64,000 nt of DNA. Source: Adiantum capillus-veneris (taxonomy: Eukaryota; Streptophyta; Polypodiopsida; Polypodiales; Pteridaceae). The DNA is taken from contig CM043968.1 in assembly GCA_014529385.2 (NCBI GenBank), positions 9,482,648 to 9,546,647 of the forward strand, in the 5' to 3' direction. Of this stretch, positions 48,286-64,000 are shown one piece after another. Under the pieces are notes generated by a model. It was not told the origin of the DNA and ran no database searches. It saw only the letters and a list, made by a program, of their open reading frames with translations. Positions within the stretch are counted from its first letter, which is position 1, and each line of letters begins with the position of its first letter. Position numbers and translations under genes: made by a program.

Positions 48286-48514
48286 TGTTGGAATTAGGGT
48301 TGCAAGGAAACGGACACATCTTGAGGAAGATGAAGGAAGCTAAAGACACAAAACAGAGAGTGTATTACTTAGTGTGCAATGGAAATATAGATAGCCCTAG
48401 AATGAATGGGCATATATACAATGCACGGGGGGGAAAACCTCCTAAAGAGGAAAAAGATGCCCCGGTGGTCCTAAGTGTGTTCACACACATCACTACCACA
48501 TGTATACGGTAACA
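48286..48514 (-). repeat. 5' LTR of copia element 2
   Basis: Plus-strand TGTTGGAATTAGGG...TACGGTAACA, intact TG...CA. Shares TTACTTAGTGTGCAATG and GATGCCCCGGTGGTCC with the partner LTR. Confidence 0.92.
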
Positions 48515-48719
48515 ATGTTACTCTCGTCTCCTTGCCTTGACATAATTTTTGTAACCTCAGATCCATGTGGGGCTAGATATTGCCAACCATTTTTACGCTT
48601 TTCAATCATTAATGACCATCTTTATGTTTTGTATTCCTTCATTTTGCATTATTGTATTAGTAGACAGAAAGGCATTTGCATATGGGTTAACACAATGCAC
48701 CATAGTCTACAAACTATGC

Positions 48720-49240
48720 AAGGAATCTCTATCTAAATTTGGCACATGATGCAATCTATTATTGAGCTCATTATTTCTATCAAAAAAGTGCAATTGTGCA
48801 AAGCGAGGGATCTAATCCACTCTTTTTCTAGGTGTCATGTGCCCAATATTATGGTAGATGGCACCATAAACTTTAAATGTGTACACATCTTTCCCTCATG
48901 TAAGTTTCTCCTCAACACGAGCACCCAAGGAAGCAAAAGCCAATAAATTATTGTATGCTCTGATGTGTTTTAAGAAACTTTTTTCTCTTGGTAGTAGACC
49001 TTGCATCAATTCTTTGAGCTCCATAGGCAAATTACTCAAAGATAGAAATTTGACTTTTTTTGATAAGCAACAATACTTACATGTTAATGTGCAATAGACC
49101 TACCTTCAACCTTCCAAGCACATGCACCACAAAAGGAGCACATGAAATTTATGCTACCCAAGTTGTGGACCAAGAATTTTCCATGGTAGAGGAAAAGCAC
49201 AAAGTCATGCTTCAAGATTGTTGCATTTGGATAAATGCAA
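48720..49240 (-). pseudogene. Helitron replication-initiator (Helitron_like_N) relic
   Basis: Minus-strand reading gives, in order: LVHNLGSINFMCSFCGACAW (about 49180-49120), a CKYCCLSKKVKF strand, LPMELKELMQGL, HIRAYNNLLAFASLGARV (about 48965-48910), YTFKVYGAIYHNIGH and PRFAQLHFFDRNNEL (about 48815-48770). These match the N-terminal domain that precedes the Rep endonuclease and helicase of plant Helitrons (HIRAYN...AFAS.G, YHRIG, FAQLY.YD). At least two in-frame stops (near 48899 and 48811) and missing neighbouring parts show a fragment. Helitron ends (5' TC, 3' CTRR hairpin) were not found. Confidence 0.75.
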
Positions 49241-49249
49241 AGAATAGAT

Positions 49250-49901
49250 AGACAATAATGCTCAATTTTACAGAGTCTTTTTTCTTCAAAGACAATGCAA
49301 GGATGTTGTTGACTCTCAAAATTGTTGGCACTTCCAATATTGGAAGGAACTTCTAAAGGTCTAGTGTTTTGGGCATTTTTAATTAGTTTTCAATATGCCT
49401 AGCCATTTCATCCATTTTTTGACCTTATTGGGATGATGCATGATATTCACACAATCTCCTAAAATACCCAATGGGATCCTCTATAAAGATCGTTGAACCC
49501 TAGCCTATGTTATTTCTTTCCTACCTTTTTGAGAAACATTGCACAATCTAGCTTGATGTGCTTGTCTTGGGACAAAACCCATGGTCTACATGTACACCCT
49601 TTGTGTGAAATACAAATTTTAAAAAGAGATCACTTAGGGCAATTGGCTTAACAACAACCAAAAGGTTGTTAAGAAATTTTTGTTTTCAAATAGATGTGTA
49701 TCTATCTGATATAAGCTACCAATCTACTTGTCCCTAACCACTTATGTCATATAAGTTTGGTATTTACTATTCATTCCCTCCCCCCCCCCCACTCCCCTTC
49801 CTCCTCTACCTCTCCCTTTGCTTTCTATCTCTCCCTACATCTTTTCATGTTTTTTTTTTTTTGGTTTGTGCCCTACATCTCTTACCCCTTACACCCTCTC
49901 C

Positions 49902-49962
<61 letters not shown>

Positions 49963-50100
49963 GCGTGGAAAGCTACAATGATAAATTGAAGTTCTACTAC
50001 ATCATTAGTGCAAAAACATTACATGTTAAGATAAGATGTTATAACAACTTTATATGCATTCTGCATGAAAATATGACTAAGTGTCCTATCGATGGAATTC
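49250..50100. repeat. Spacer with (CT)n
   Basis: AT-rich sequence with C- and T-rich runs from about 49780 and (CT)n at 49904-49960. No gene is supported. Confidence 0.8.
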
Positions 50101-50106
50101 AAGCGA

Positions 50107-50310
50107 TTAATTGCAATTTTTGAGGTCTTCATCTCCGACCCTAAATCTTCTACATGTGCTTAAGGCTTCAACTTGCTCCTTGTGTTCTTTAAAGGTCCTA
50201 AATTCAAACCTCAAACCTACTACATGTGCTTTGAAGGCTTCAACTTGGTTCTTGTGTTCTTTGAAGCACAAAGAAAAATGTTGTACAACCTCATGCTTAA
50301 AATTTTCCAT
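50107..50310 (-). pseudogene. Two-repeat coiled-coil relic
   Basis: A minus-strand frame of 67 codons contains the segment FKEHKNQVEAFKAH and then FKEHKEQVEALSTC, an internal duplication of about 75 bases. Glu/Lys/Leu spacing is helical. It might be a gag-like fragment, as many plant retroelement gags carry such helices. No start, partner frame or family can be fixed. Confidence 0.25.
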
Positions 50311-52560
<2,250 letters not shown>

Positions 52561-52919
52561 ACAAAAAAAGTATGAATTTTAGTCCTCCTCTTCCTCGTCT
52601 AGAGGTACATAACTTTGATCGCTCTAAAACTACAACAACCAAAACAAAATTAAATAAATCAATAACTCAAAATGATTATTACAATATTTATTAACTATAC
52701 TTATCGCTTGTAGAGACCCGCTTGCAAAGTCAAACTGCTCACAAGAGATATGATTGTTTTTTCAAACCATTGCCTAGTATCGAACTCCATGTCTCTCTCA
52801 ATACTCGACCATGTCTCTAGTAAGATGATAGAGTGATATTTTCTTAAATAAAAACTAACCAAAAAGTTTCATAAGCTAAAATATATCCTATATATAAGCT
52901 TGCATAGTAACTTTTACTT

Positions 52920-53960
52920 ACATATTAATCTTTCCAAGTTGTTTTACCTCTTGAACCATAGTGTGTGGGAGTTTGCTTGCCCCACGCTTCACGTTGTTGT
53001 GTGTGGGATGAGCCTGTTGCCGCTTCATCACTCTTTTTCTTGCATGGCCCACTCCCACTTTGCATAAGCCAACCTTTGTATGGAGAAACGCTCATTGGAG
53101 GGGTTTAAAAAGCAAGTATGCTATTCTTCTTTGATATAACATGCATGATCGGGATATTGGTCTTTGAACTTAATAAAACAATTCTTATATGTTGAGTGTA
53201 TAAGAATTTGTAAGTGGCACCAAAATGCCCTACCCTACACACTGTCAAAATCAACCTTGCCATCATATTTGATCATATAGGAGTAATCCATGTGTATCTG
53301 GTATGGGCATTTCATAGTCCTCATCCTCTCTAGTTGGAGCGGTATATTTTGAAATAGCCCGCCCTTCGCCACTACTAGAACAAGCATCCCAACAAGAGCC
53401 TCCATATCTCTGCATGTCATGACGCTCACTACCTTGAGAGAAACGTAAATGTGTGCTGCTAGAAGATGTTCCTTCACCACTTGTGGACTATTGACATGGC
53501 TCGAGCAAAGCTAGAGTAGAATGAAATGGTGAGGGTCCCTATAATGGAAGGGGGGTGCATCGATAAGAAGGTACAGTAGAAGGGGGTACTATCGACGTAA
53601 CTCTTTGAATATATGGAGTCCCTCCCCGACTTCCCTACATTGTGGTCTGCTATGAAAGACCATAAGTCGCTAGCTACTGTGGAGTGTAGTAGCCAAACAA
53701 ACCTTGTGTCAAACACAAGTATGCCTTTTGCAAAGAGAGTGCTCGTTGTAGCTCCGGATCCATAAATGGCTGAGGAATTTGAGTAGATGGACTAGCTCCA
53801 TCAAAACCATAAGAGGACCATGTCTGCAGACAACAAAAAGAAAGCTACACTCAAGCTCACCTTTAACTAGAATTTATTGCGTTAACTTACTGATCCAAGA
53901 GCTAGATCCATCGGACGCAATGTCCACCCTGGTGGGGGGTCCAGCTACAATGTGAACCAA
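52920..53960 (-). pseudogene. Split, Ser/Pro-rich coding relic, unrecognised
   Basis: Minus strand: an exon end at GTAAGT near 53892 (PMDLALGS), an acceptor TTGTCTGCAG near 53823, then TWSSYGFDGASPSTQIPQPF and onward with Ser/Pro/Thr-rich, low-order text to TREDEDYEMPIPD near 53320. A basic exon containing SSHTQQREAWGKQTP ends at a GT near 52950. Several stops interrupt it. The style recalls disordered N-termini of plant transposon or NAM-associated proteins, but no domain was identified. Confidence 0.35.
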
Positions 53961-58549
<4,589 letters not shown>

Positions 58550-60140
58550 CTACCGGATCTCTCAAAGCCATTTGAGGTCCAATGTGATGCTTGTGGTGAT
58601 TGCCTTGGAGCTTTTTTTCTCCAAGGAGGGCACACCATAGGCTATGAAAGTCGAAGGCTCGACCCTATGGAGCAAGCTCTAGGCATATATGAAAAGGAAC
58701 TCCTGGTAGTTCTACATGCCTTAGACTAATGGAAGCACTATTTATTGGGGACTCCTTTCATTCTGCGAACGGATCACCAAAGTCTTAAGTACTTCATGAT
58801 GTAGACCAAGCTCTCTGACAAACAAATGAGGTGGGAAAAATTTCTTTCGCAATTCCATTTTCATATTGCTTACATTGCTAGCGAGCATAATCAAGTAGCC
58901 GATGCACTCTCAAGACGGCCGAGAGTGAATGTGCTTTCCATAGCAACTCCAAATGATCTATCTTCTATGATAGATGAGTATGCTATTGATCTCAATTTTA
59001 GAGATGTGATTTCAGCCCTTGCACTAGGGAAGAAAGAGGAACCATTTACTTTACAAGATGGTTATCTTCTCTATGGCAATAGACTATGTGTTACTAGCTC
59101 ACTACTGAGAAAGTAATGTTTGAATCTCATGCTCCTCCTTATGCAGCGCATAGAGGGATTCAGTCTATCCTAAAGGGGATTGAAACATATTTCTATCGGC
59201 CTACCATGAAAGCAAACATACAAGAGTATGTTTCTAAATGTGTGGTATGCCAAAAGACAAAGTTTGATAGAGGGAAGCAACCTGGATTGCTTCAACCTTT
59301 GGCAATCCCTAATTCACCATGGGAGAGCATATCCATGGATTTTATCTTTGGATTGCCTAAGTCTATCCATGGGAATACAAGAATATGGACAATAGTAGAC
59401 AGGTTCAGTAAACAAGCTCATTTTGTACCTGTCAAAAATACTATCAAATCCCATCAAATGGCAACCCTCTTCATTTCACAAATCTTCAAGTACCATGGCT
59501 TGCCAATGTCCATAGTGTCGGATAGAGATCCTAGAATGACCAGTAATTTTTGGAAGGGTCTCTTTAAGAATTTAGGAACAAGGCTAAACTTCTCTTCAAC
59601 CTATCACTCGCAAATGAATGGCCAAAGTGAAATAGCTAACCTAACAATTCTCAATCTACTAAAAGCCTATGTATTGGAAGTAGATCAAAGATCCCAATGG
59701 GAAAGTACTTACCCTTAGTGGAGTATGCCTACAATAACATTGTACATACTTCCACAAGAGAAGCACCTTTTGAGGTAATTGAGGGAAGATCAAAAAATAC
59801 CTCGCTACTTAAGGTACACGGGAAGATGTTCGTTGTAGATGAGTATAGCTGAGACCTACAAGAGTCTTTCCAAAAGATTAAGGATGCTATCTGAAAAGGT
59901 ACTATGGTCCCTTCCAAATTCTTTGGCCAATCAATGAGATGGCCTATCAACTCAAGTTGCCCAACCATTGGCTCATACACAATGCTTTCCATGTGATCCT
60001 ACTAAACCCTTACAAAGGAGAGCAACCTCAAGAACCAACTATTGAAGACCCACCGGAGATCAAGGACCAAGAAGAGGTGTTGCAGCCTGAGTCCATTCTC
60101 CGACATGAAGACAAGACAAGGTACTAAGAGGCGGTAAGAC
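58550..60140 (+). pseudogene. pol: RNase H-integrase remnant of gypsy B
   Basis: Begins inside RNase H (FEVQCDACGDCLGAF), with YEKELLV, ILRTDQQSL and DALSRRPRVN. TAA/TAG stops replace residues near 58729 and 58801. The integrase follows: AHRG, CVVCQKTK, SMDFIFGLP, SDRDPRM and GQSEIAN, so catalytic Asp/Asp/Glu survive, with frame breaks near 59115 and 59718. A further internal deletion near 59893 joins DAI to RYYGPF, removing the segment where copia 1 is inserted in element A. IHNAFHVILLNPYKG follows. A 5-base duplication (ACAAG twice, near 60112) shifts the frame before the chromodomain. Confidence 0.9.
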
Positions 60141-60144
60141 TATC

Positions 60145-60261
60145 CGACGATATCTTATTAAGTTTAATAATTATCCTTTTGAAGATGCTAGATGGATGCA
60201 AGGCATACATTTAAAGGATAACCTAAACCTTGTCAATGCTTACAATGCTTCCCTAGAGTAA
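60145..60261 (+). pseudogene. pol: Chromodomain-like C-terminal tail of gypsy B
   Basis: In the frame RRYLIKFNNYPFEDARWM to ASLE and TAA at 60259-60261. Its spacing matches the YLVKWKGY..EATWE core of chromodomains, with two of the three aromatic-cage positions altered. It gives the complete end that element A lacks. Confidence 0.7.
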
Positions 60262-60614
60262 GGAAATGTACAAATGTTAAAAATGAACAAATTTTTTGTC
60301 TTATAAGACTCTCTTTTTCTTTATTGTGCACAAAGATGAAGTAGTATGCATGCTTAGACCAAGTTTGCGGAGACGACGTCTTTCAAACACCAAGTAGAGA
60401 TTTTCACTCTACTATGAAGATTGACAGGACTAATGTGCAGACATGCTTGCGGCAGCTTAGGCTCTCAAGCACCAAATGAACTAGTCATCCATTCTGGAAC
60501 GATGTCGTAGGGTAACATAGGGATCCTCTACCCGCTAGGAAAAAGGACTAATGAATATGATTTATCTTCTCTACCCCATAGTTGAGGACGACTATGATTT
60601 CAAGAGAGAGCTAA
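60262..60614 (+). other. 3' untranslated part of gypsy B before the 3' LTR
   Basis: About 350 non-coding bases. The purine-rich CAAGAGAGAG ending four bases before the LTR (60601-60610) is the likely polypurine tract. Confidence 0.6.
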
Positions 60615-62201
60615 TGTCATAATAATCAATATCTAATTCTCCTAAATGATTTTTTCATGTTAAACTGATCATTTAATATGGGGAAGTGCAACGGAAGTAA
60701 AAGCTAGAATATTGGTTAAGCTAGCAGACCGGCCACAGTAGGGATCCAAAGGAGGGAAAATAGGGATCCAAAAGGGGGCCATCTGCAAAAGAGCAATGTG
60801 TACCAATGGGCTTAAAAGACCCTAAGGTTCAGCCCATTAAGACTTCCAAAACGCTAGGGTTCCAAAATTCAAAGGTTCTATCCAAAGGTCAAAAGCCTAG
60901 GGCAATTGGATGCTTTGTGTGTGTCCCAAAAGTCTTCAACCATCCCTACATAGGAGGGGTCGAGCCCTAGAAGTAGGAGATGAGAGAGACACTCTCACAC
61001 ACACACAAGCTCCCTTTACACAAAAGGAATGAGGAACACATGTCAGCTCCCCAGCCCAGATGCCCACAAGGTGTACTCAGTTCCTATTGGATGGACTTGG
61101 AGGTGGACCAATGAGAATTAAGCTAGAGTAAATCTAGTTTAATTAATTTAAAAACACTTAATAAAAGAACCAATAAGATTTAAGCTCTCTACAGACTACT
61201 CAATAGTCTCCCAAGGGGTCCAATGAGCATTTAACAGCCCAATGGCTTGCCTGATTCCTATTGGCCAGGAGGCAAAGGGGTCCAATGAGAGTTTAGTTGA
61301 ATTAAGTAATTACCTAAATCTCTCACAAAAGGGGAAAGGGGGACACATGTCAGAAGACTATCACTTATGCTGCTTAATTTCCATTGGCTAGGCCTAGGGA
61401 GGTCCAATGAGGTGTGAGGATGAGCAAATAGCAAGAGGGGTCGACCAAGAGAGAGAGGGGGCTGATTTTTGCGAGGCATTATCACACACACACTCACACA
61501 ATCTCATGTGGGAAGAAAAGAAGACTCTCTCTCCTTCTCAAGCTTTAATGGAAAGCTTACCACCTACTCCAAGATTGTGAGAAGGGAGGCCTACACCAAC
61601 AACTCTTGGCTTTGTGATGCAAATCCAACCACGAGCCAAGCTTCAATGCATGCTCATCTCCTCTACCATGCTAATTACTAAGCTAAGCTATGCTAATATG
61701 AGTGATTATGTGAGGAGATGTACATCTTTCTCGTAAGAATACTCCTTCTTCCTCTCAATCTACTCTCATACCCCGCTAGCTCTCACCATCTTCGAAGGTG
61801 TGTGAGGTCTTGGGTCTGAGACCGTGAGGGAATTGATATTGTGCTTGATAATTGTTTTGCTTAGTGCATGAAGTTTCCATCTTCATTGCACTAGCTAGTA
61901 TTGAAGGAACACAAAGAATTGTATTGTAAAATGTCTCTCTTGATGGGAGAAAACATAATACAAAGCCTTTTGGAGGGGGGACCGTTTACATGAAAATCCG
62001 GTCCTCAACTGTTGTCAATTGCTTAATTTCTCTCTCTTTTGAAGTATTGTTCATGCTATCTAGCTAGGTGTTATACTTTTTTGTTGCTCTCTCCACCCAA
62101 GCACTCTTGTTATTCTCATAAGGAAGTTATTCTAATGAAATGCTTACTATGTTCATGCTATTTTCCGCTACACACAAGTTACTAGACCATTAAATGTTAC
62201 A
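60615..62201 (+). repeat. 3' LTR of gypsy B
   Basis: 1587 bases, TG...CA ends. Here the (CA)n is only about 8 units (near 60992-61008). The CCAAT/ATTGG cluster is retained between about 61085 and 61410. Confidence 0.93.
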
Positions 62202-63191
62202 TCTTCTTTGTTGTATCATTAGCCGCATAACTCATTTCACATCGAATCACATGATGTTTGTTAGAAGCAAGCTAAGACGAATACCATTTTTCGGAGTTCT
62301 CTTTGGGAGTTCTCTTTGTAAAACATTTATTATTTTGATAAATTGGGAATATTGTAACTCCTATTTTCTCCGATAAACTCTGTAAATAATGAGCCGAGGC
62401 TACAAGCTTCCAAATTGTATCAGCCAGTCACTTCCCAGCTTTGGTAGAACTCCAGATTATTAGTTTTGACCACCCAAAAACCTTGGATAAGGTATAAAGG
62501 CCAATTTTTGTAAGTTTTTAATAAATTTTTGGATAAAAATACACAGTGTGAGCTAATGACGCTCACTCATCTCTTTCTCGCGCTTCCTACTCCCTCCCCG
62601 GTTGTCACATTGCACTCGTGTTTGTTGCATTGCAACCGTAGGTAAGAGCTCTACGCATTGACGTAAACACATCACAATATAGCGTAGCTTTTGGCGTCGC
62701 CGACCCGCATCCTAATTTCATCATAACTAGGAATTTACACTATCAAATCAAAAACTAAGCATAGGCGGGATATTGGGACATCATTGCTAAGCATTTAGAT
62801 GCATTCTGGGTCGAAAACGATTGGGTCAAAAATCCACTACTGTTAATAATTGCGATATTGAAACTTGACCTAAAGTGGGGTTTGAGACCATCACCATGTG
62901 TGCTTAGGTCATATAAATTTGTCCTAGAAGTTCCGTTACGTTTGGATGTCATCTGATGCTGTAACGGATGTGATTTGTTTGCTGATGAGGTATTGGCTTG
63001 TGGTGATTTCAGTCACTTGAGTGTAGCTTGAGTTAGATGCAAGTTGTTAGTTATTTTCTGAGAGATTGACACCCTCTTGTTGCCTCTATGCACTAGTCGA
63101 GTCAGCTTCGTCCCATGGATTGACAATTTAATCGTGGTTTTCACTAATACTACAATAAGATAGGATGGTGAGGTTAGACATGCGCCCCACA
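62202..63191 (+). repeat. Spacer and probable 5' LTR end of another gypsy element
   Basis: No coding sequence seen. The end GCGCCCCACA directly precedes a tRNA-Asp-type primer site, so the right part is probably a plus-strand LTR. Its left boundary is uncertain; a TG near 62546 is one candidate. The partner LTR would lie beyond the window. Confidence 0.4.
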
Positions 63192-63193
63192 TT

Positions 63194-63211
63194 TGGCGCT
63201 GCTGCTAGGGA
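63194..63211 (+). other. Primer-binding site, tRNA-Asp type
   Basis: TGGCGCTGCTGCTAGGGA matches 14 of 18 positions of TGGCGCCGTTGCCGGGGA, the site used by several plant gypsy lineages. All four differences are transitions. Confidence 0.5.
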
Positions 63212-64000
63212 TCAAAGAGACCTAAACTAGGGAAAAACACGAGCGTCTTGTGTAGTTGTCCTTTAACTTCCTCTAGGTTCGCATAGAGTTCAAAACTTTC
63301 TTTTAGAAACTGCATAGCTTAAGATTGTCATCTTTTGCTGTGTAAAGATAGCTTGGAAGTAATCGTACTTGCTGAGTGCCTTCAGGATTGTAGGATTGTA
63401 GAAATAGATTAGGATTTTGAGAATGATAGGTAGACGAGACAAGTCTTAAGATCAGTGCTCAAAAAAACATAAAAGACATGAAAACGAGTGTTTGTGGACA
63501 CTTTCCACAATCCCATTGCATTAGAATCTAGGAGTAGGGTAAGTAGGATCTGAGGTGGATTTTAGAACATTGTTGTCTCTGAAAGAATCAAGTGTGAGCT
63601 GTTATTGGAAGTTGCAGAATTTTAGGTCTACAGCTAGAAATAGCTCGAAAAGACTCGAAACCACTCAATCCGACTGGAGAGTAAGCTTAAGAGTTGTCTG
63701 AACCAGTTGTTAAGCTCAAAGACACTTCGAGGTAAAAATTTCAAGATTTGGCTAGATTATTTACTTTTTCTTGACATTTTAGGCCAAATTAAGTTTTTAC
63801 TTGATTCATAGGCTTAAAATAGCTCATATAAAGACCGTCTTTGAAAAAATTGCAAAAAAGTGTTTATTTCAAGCCTGAAGTTAATAATCACGATTACTAA
63901 CTTTTTGCTCCAAATTGACCAAGGTTCATACCATTGACTCATTGCATGTGTACAAACAACTTTTGTAAAGGCCCAAGAGATTTGGATCACTAAACTGGCA
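63212..64000. other. No feature recognised (presumed element leader)
   Basis: AT-rich, no open frame of note and no repeat shared with the rest of the window. If the primer site is real, this is untranslated leader. Confidence 0.35.

Larger units (their letters stand above)
45619..48514 (-). mobile_element. Ty1/copia element 2, internally deleted
   Basis: LTRs at 45619-45848 and 48286-48514, about 230 bases each and clearly diverged. Target duplication ATGTT is perfect (45614-45618, 48515-48519). Polypurine tract CCAAGGGGGATT (minus strand) abuts the 3' LTR at 45849-45860, and a degenerate primer site (TTGATATTAGAGC) abuts the 5' LTR near 48272-48284. Only the C-terminal half of pol remains; gag, protease and integrase are missing. 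Confidence 0.92.

Noticed and set aside
53235-53716. The two minus-strand frames at 53235-53480 and 53474-53716 as separate genes
   Set aside because: They are in frames other than the Ser/Pro-rich one that follows the splice acceptor at 53823; they look like shadows of that relic.

Overview
The window is repeat-dominated nuclear DNA of a land plant. Evidence seen directly: split genes with GT-AG introns, two Ty1/copia elements, chromodomain-bearing Ty3/gypsy elements, a CACTA (TNP2) transposase relic, a Helitron relic, a reverse transcriptase resembling Penelope-like elements, and very many long dinucleotide microsatellites. The mix (Penelope-like RT, low gene density, huge SSRs) suggests a non-flowering plant such as a fern or lycophyte rather than an angiosperm; this is inference from family knowledge, and species cannot be read from the sequence.

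Layout. 1-4.2 kb: minus-strand host-type genes. One is split, carries a RING-like zinc finger, and its big intron is filled with TACCGGTA palindromes. It is followed by an FCP1/HAD-phosphatase-like pseudogene that has lost its catalytic Asp. 4.2-5.2 kb: CT-rich spacer. 5.2-17.8 kb: a degraded chromovirus-type gypsy element A (1.8-kb 5' LTR, gag, protease, RT, RNase H, integrase, chromodomain), interrupted by a nearly intact minus-strand copia element with a TACTA target duplication. 17.8-38 kb: two families of long direct repeats (E, about 2.8 kb; F, about 2.0 kb), each ending in (TG)n. The F pair brackets a degraded minus-strand RT region. Between F2 and E2 lie a unit holding a fragment of an XAP5/FAM50-type host gene and a gag-like coiled-coil relic. 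38-41.5 kb: CACTA transposase relic. 41.5-45.6 kb: two copies of an LTR/primer-site repeat (G), tandem duplications and SSRs. 45.6-48.5 kb: an internally deleted copia element with perfect ATGTT target duplications. 48.7-49.2 kb: Helitron replication-domain relic. 49.3-56.9 kb: almost pure low-complexity DNA plus one split-gene relic. 56.9-62.2 kb: a complete but internally deleted gypsy element B of the same family as A, with both LTRs. 62.2-64 kb: spacer with a likely LTR end and a tRNA-Asp-type primer site.

No gene in the window looks fully intact. The closest is the copia polyprotein, which needs two nonsense codons read through. The recurring theme is nesting and decay of mobile elements. 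Points worth following are the covarying hairpin shared by E and F, the CCAAT-box array in the gypsy LTRs, the RT unit bracketed by F repeats, and the host-gene capture. No tRNA, rRNA or CRISPR locus was seen.
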